In this document: positions 51,705-51,726 of the stretch, in pieces
How positions within the stretch are numbered: position 1 is the stretch's first letter
How the letters are laid out: the number at the start of each line of letters is the position of its first letter
Assembly: GCF_902826855.1 (NCBI RefSeq)
Contig: NZ_CADEGK010000007.1
Coordinates: forward strand, 1 to 51,726
Direction: 5' to 3'
Source of the DNA: an uncultured Phenylobacterium sp.
GTDB lineage: Bacteria > Pseudomonadota > Alphaproteobacteria > Caulobacterales > Caulobacteraceae
Length of the DNA: 51,726 nt
The notes under the pieces: generated by a model
Told to the model about the DNA's origin: nothing
Database searches by the model: none
Seen by the model: the letters and a program-made list of their open reading frames with translations, nothing else
Program-made: the position numbers and the translations under genes

Positions 51705-51726
51705 AGCGCACCTTTATCCACACTGG

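Overview
The window is a high-GC alphaproteobacterial chromosome segment, almost certainly from Caulobacterales (Caulobacter/Phenylobacterium type). The evidence is a CtrA protein nearly identical to my recollection of the Caulobacter crescentus one, a fliF-fliG-flbE-fliN-flbD-flhA cluster with the Caulobacter-specific flbD and flbE, a circularly permuted two-piece tmRNA gene, and GANTC (CcrM) sites packed in front of ctrA. There are no insertion sequences, phage genes, CRISPR arrays or ordinary tRNA/rRNA genes.

Layout. 1-2.0 kb: C-terminally cut M28 peptidase with a membrane domain. 2.1-13.1 kb: cell-cycle and flagellar block (ctrA, a small membrane protein, fliI-fliJ, a DUF4282 protein, and the long minus-strand operon fliF>fliG>flbE>fliN>flbD>flhA, preceded by a near-perfect CtrA box). 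13.1-16.9 kb: exported or surface proteins (membrane-anchored beta-lactamase-fold serine hydrolase, PEP-CTERM protein, C13 legumain-like protease). 16.9-18.4 kb: protein quality control (PaaI-type thioesterase, sspB, permuted ssrA). 18.4-28.1 kb: branched-chain amino acid genes ilvN and ilvB, separated by about 6 kb of accessory genes (DUF4262 protein with a palindromic operator, two DUF6665 paralogues around a DUF1993 gene, heme oxygenase plus bacteriophytochrome kinase, a two-domain VOC protein). ilvB has a recognisable attenuator with a Leu/Val leader peptide. 28.1-34 kb: housekeeping genes miaA, serB, a HAD phosphatase, hflK-hflC and mrp. 34-51.7 kb: metabolic and transport genes (two GPH symporters, SDR, GST with divergent TetR regulator, an ABC/HlyD exporter, a CNT nucleoside transporter, a second GST, GFA, DUF2147, thioesterase, acyl-CoA dehydrogenase, lipoprotein lipase, Leu/Val dehydrogenase).

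How parts fit together. CtrA is the activator expected to act on the fliF promoter 10 kb away in the same window. FlbD, encoded inside that operon, is the sigma-54 activator for later flagellar genes. SspB is the ClpXP adaptor for proteins tagged by the ssrA RNA encoded just upstream of it. BphO makes the biliverdin that BphP binds. The TetR/GST pair shares an intergenic region with a 12-bp inverted repeat.

I did not find a clearly new multi-gene defence or mobile system. The most unusual signals are regulatory: five GANTC sites in 73 bp before ctrA, a tmRNA tag ending EEIRLAA, the ilvB leader peptide and attenuator with ilvN displaced from its partner, an exact CATG overlap of the miaA and serB start codons, and a C13 protease gene coupled to sspB.
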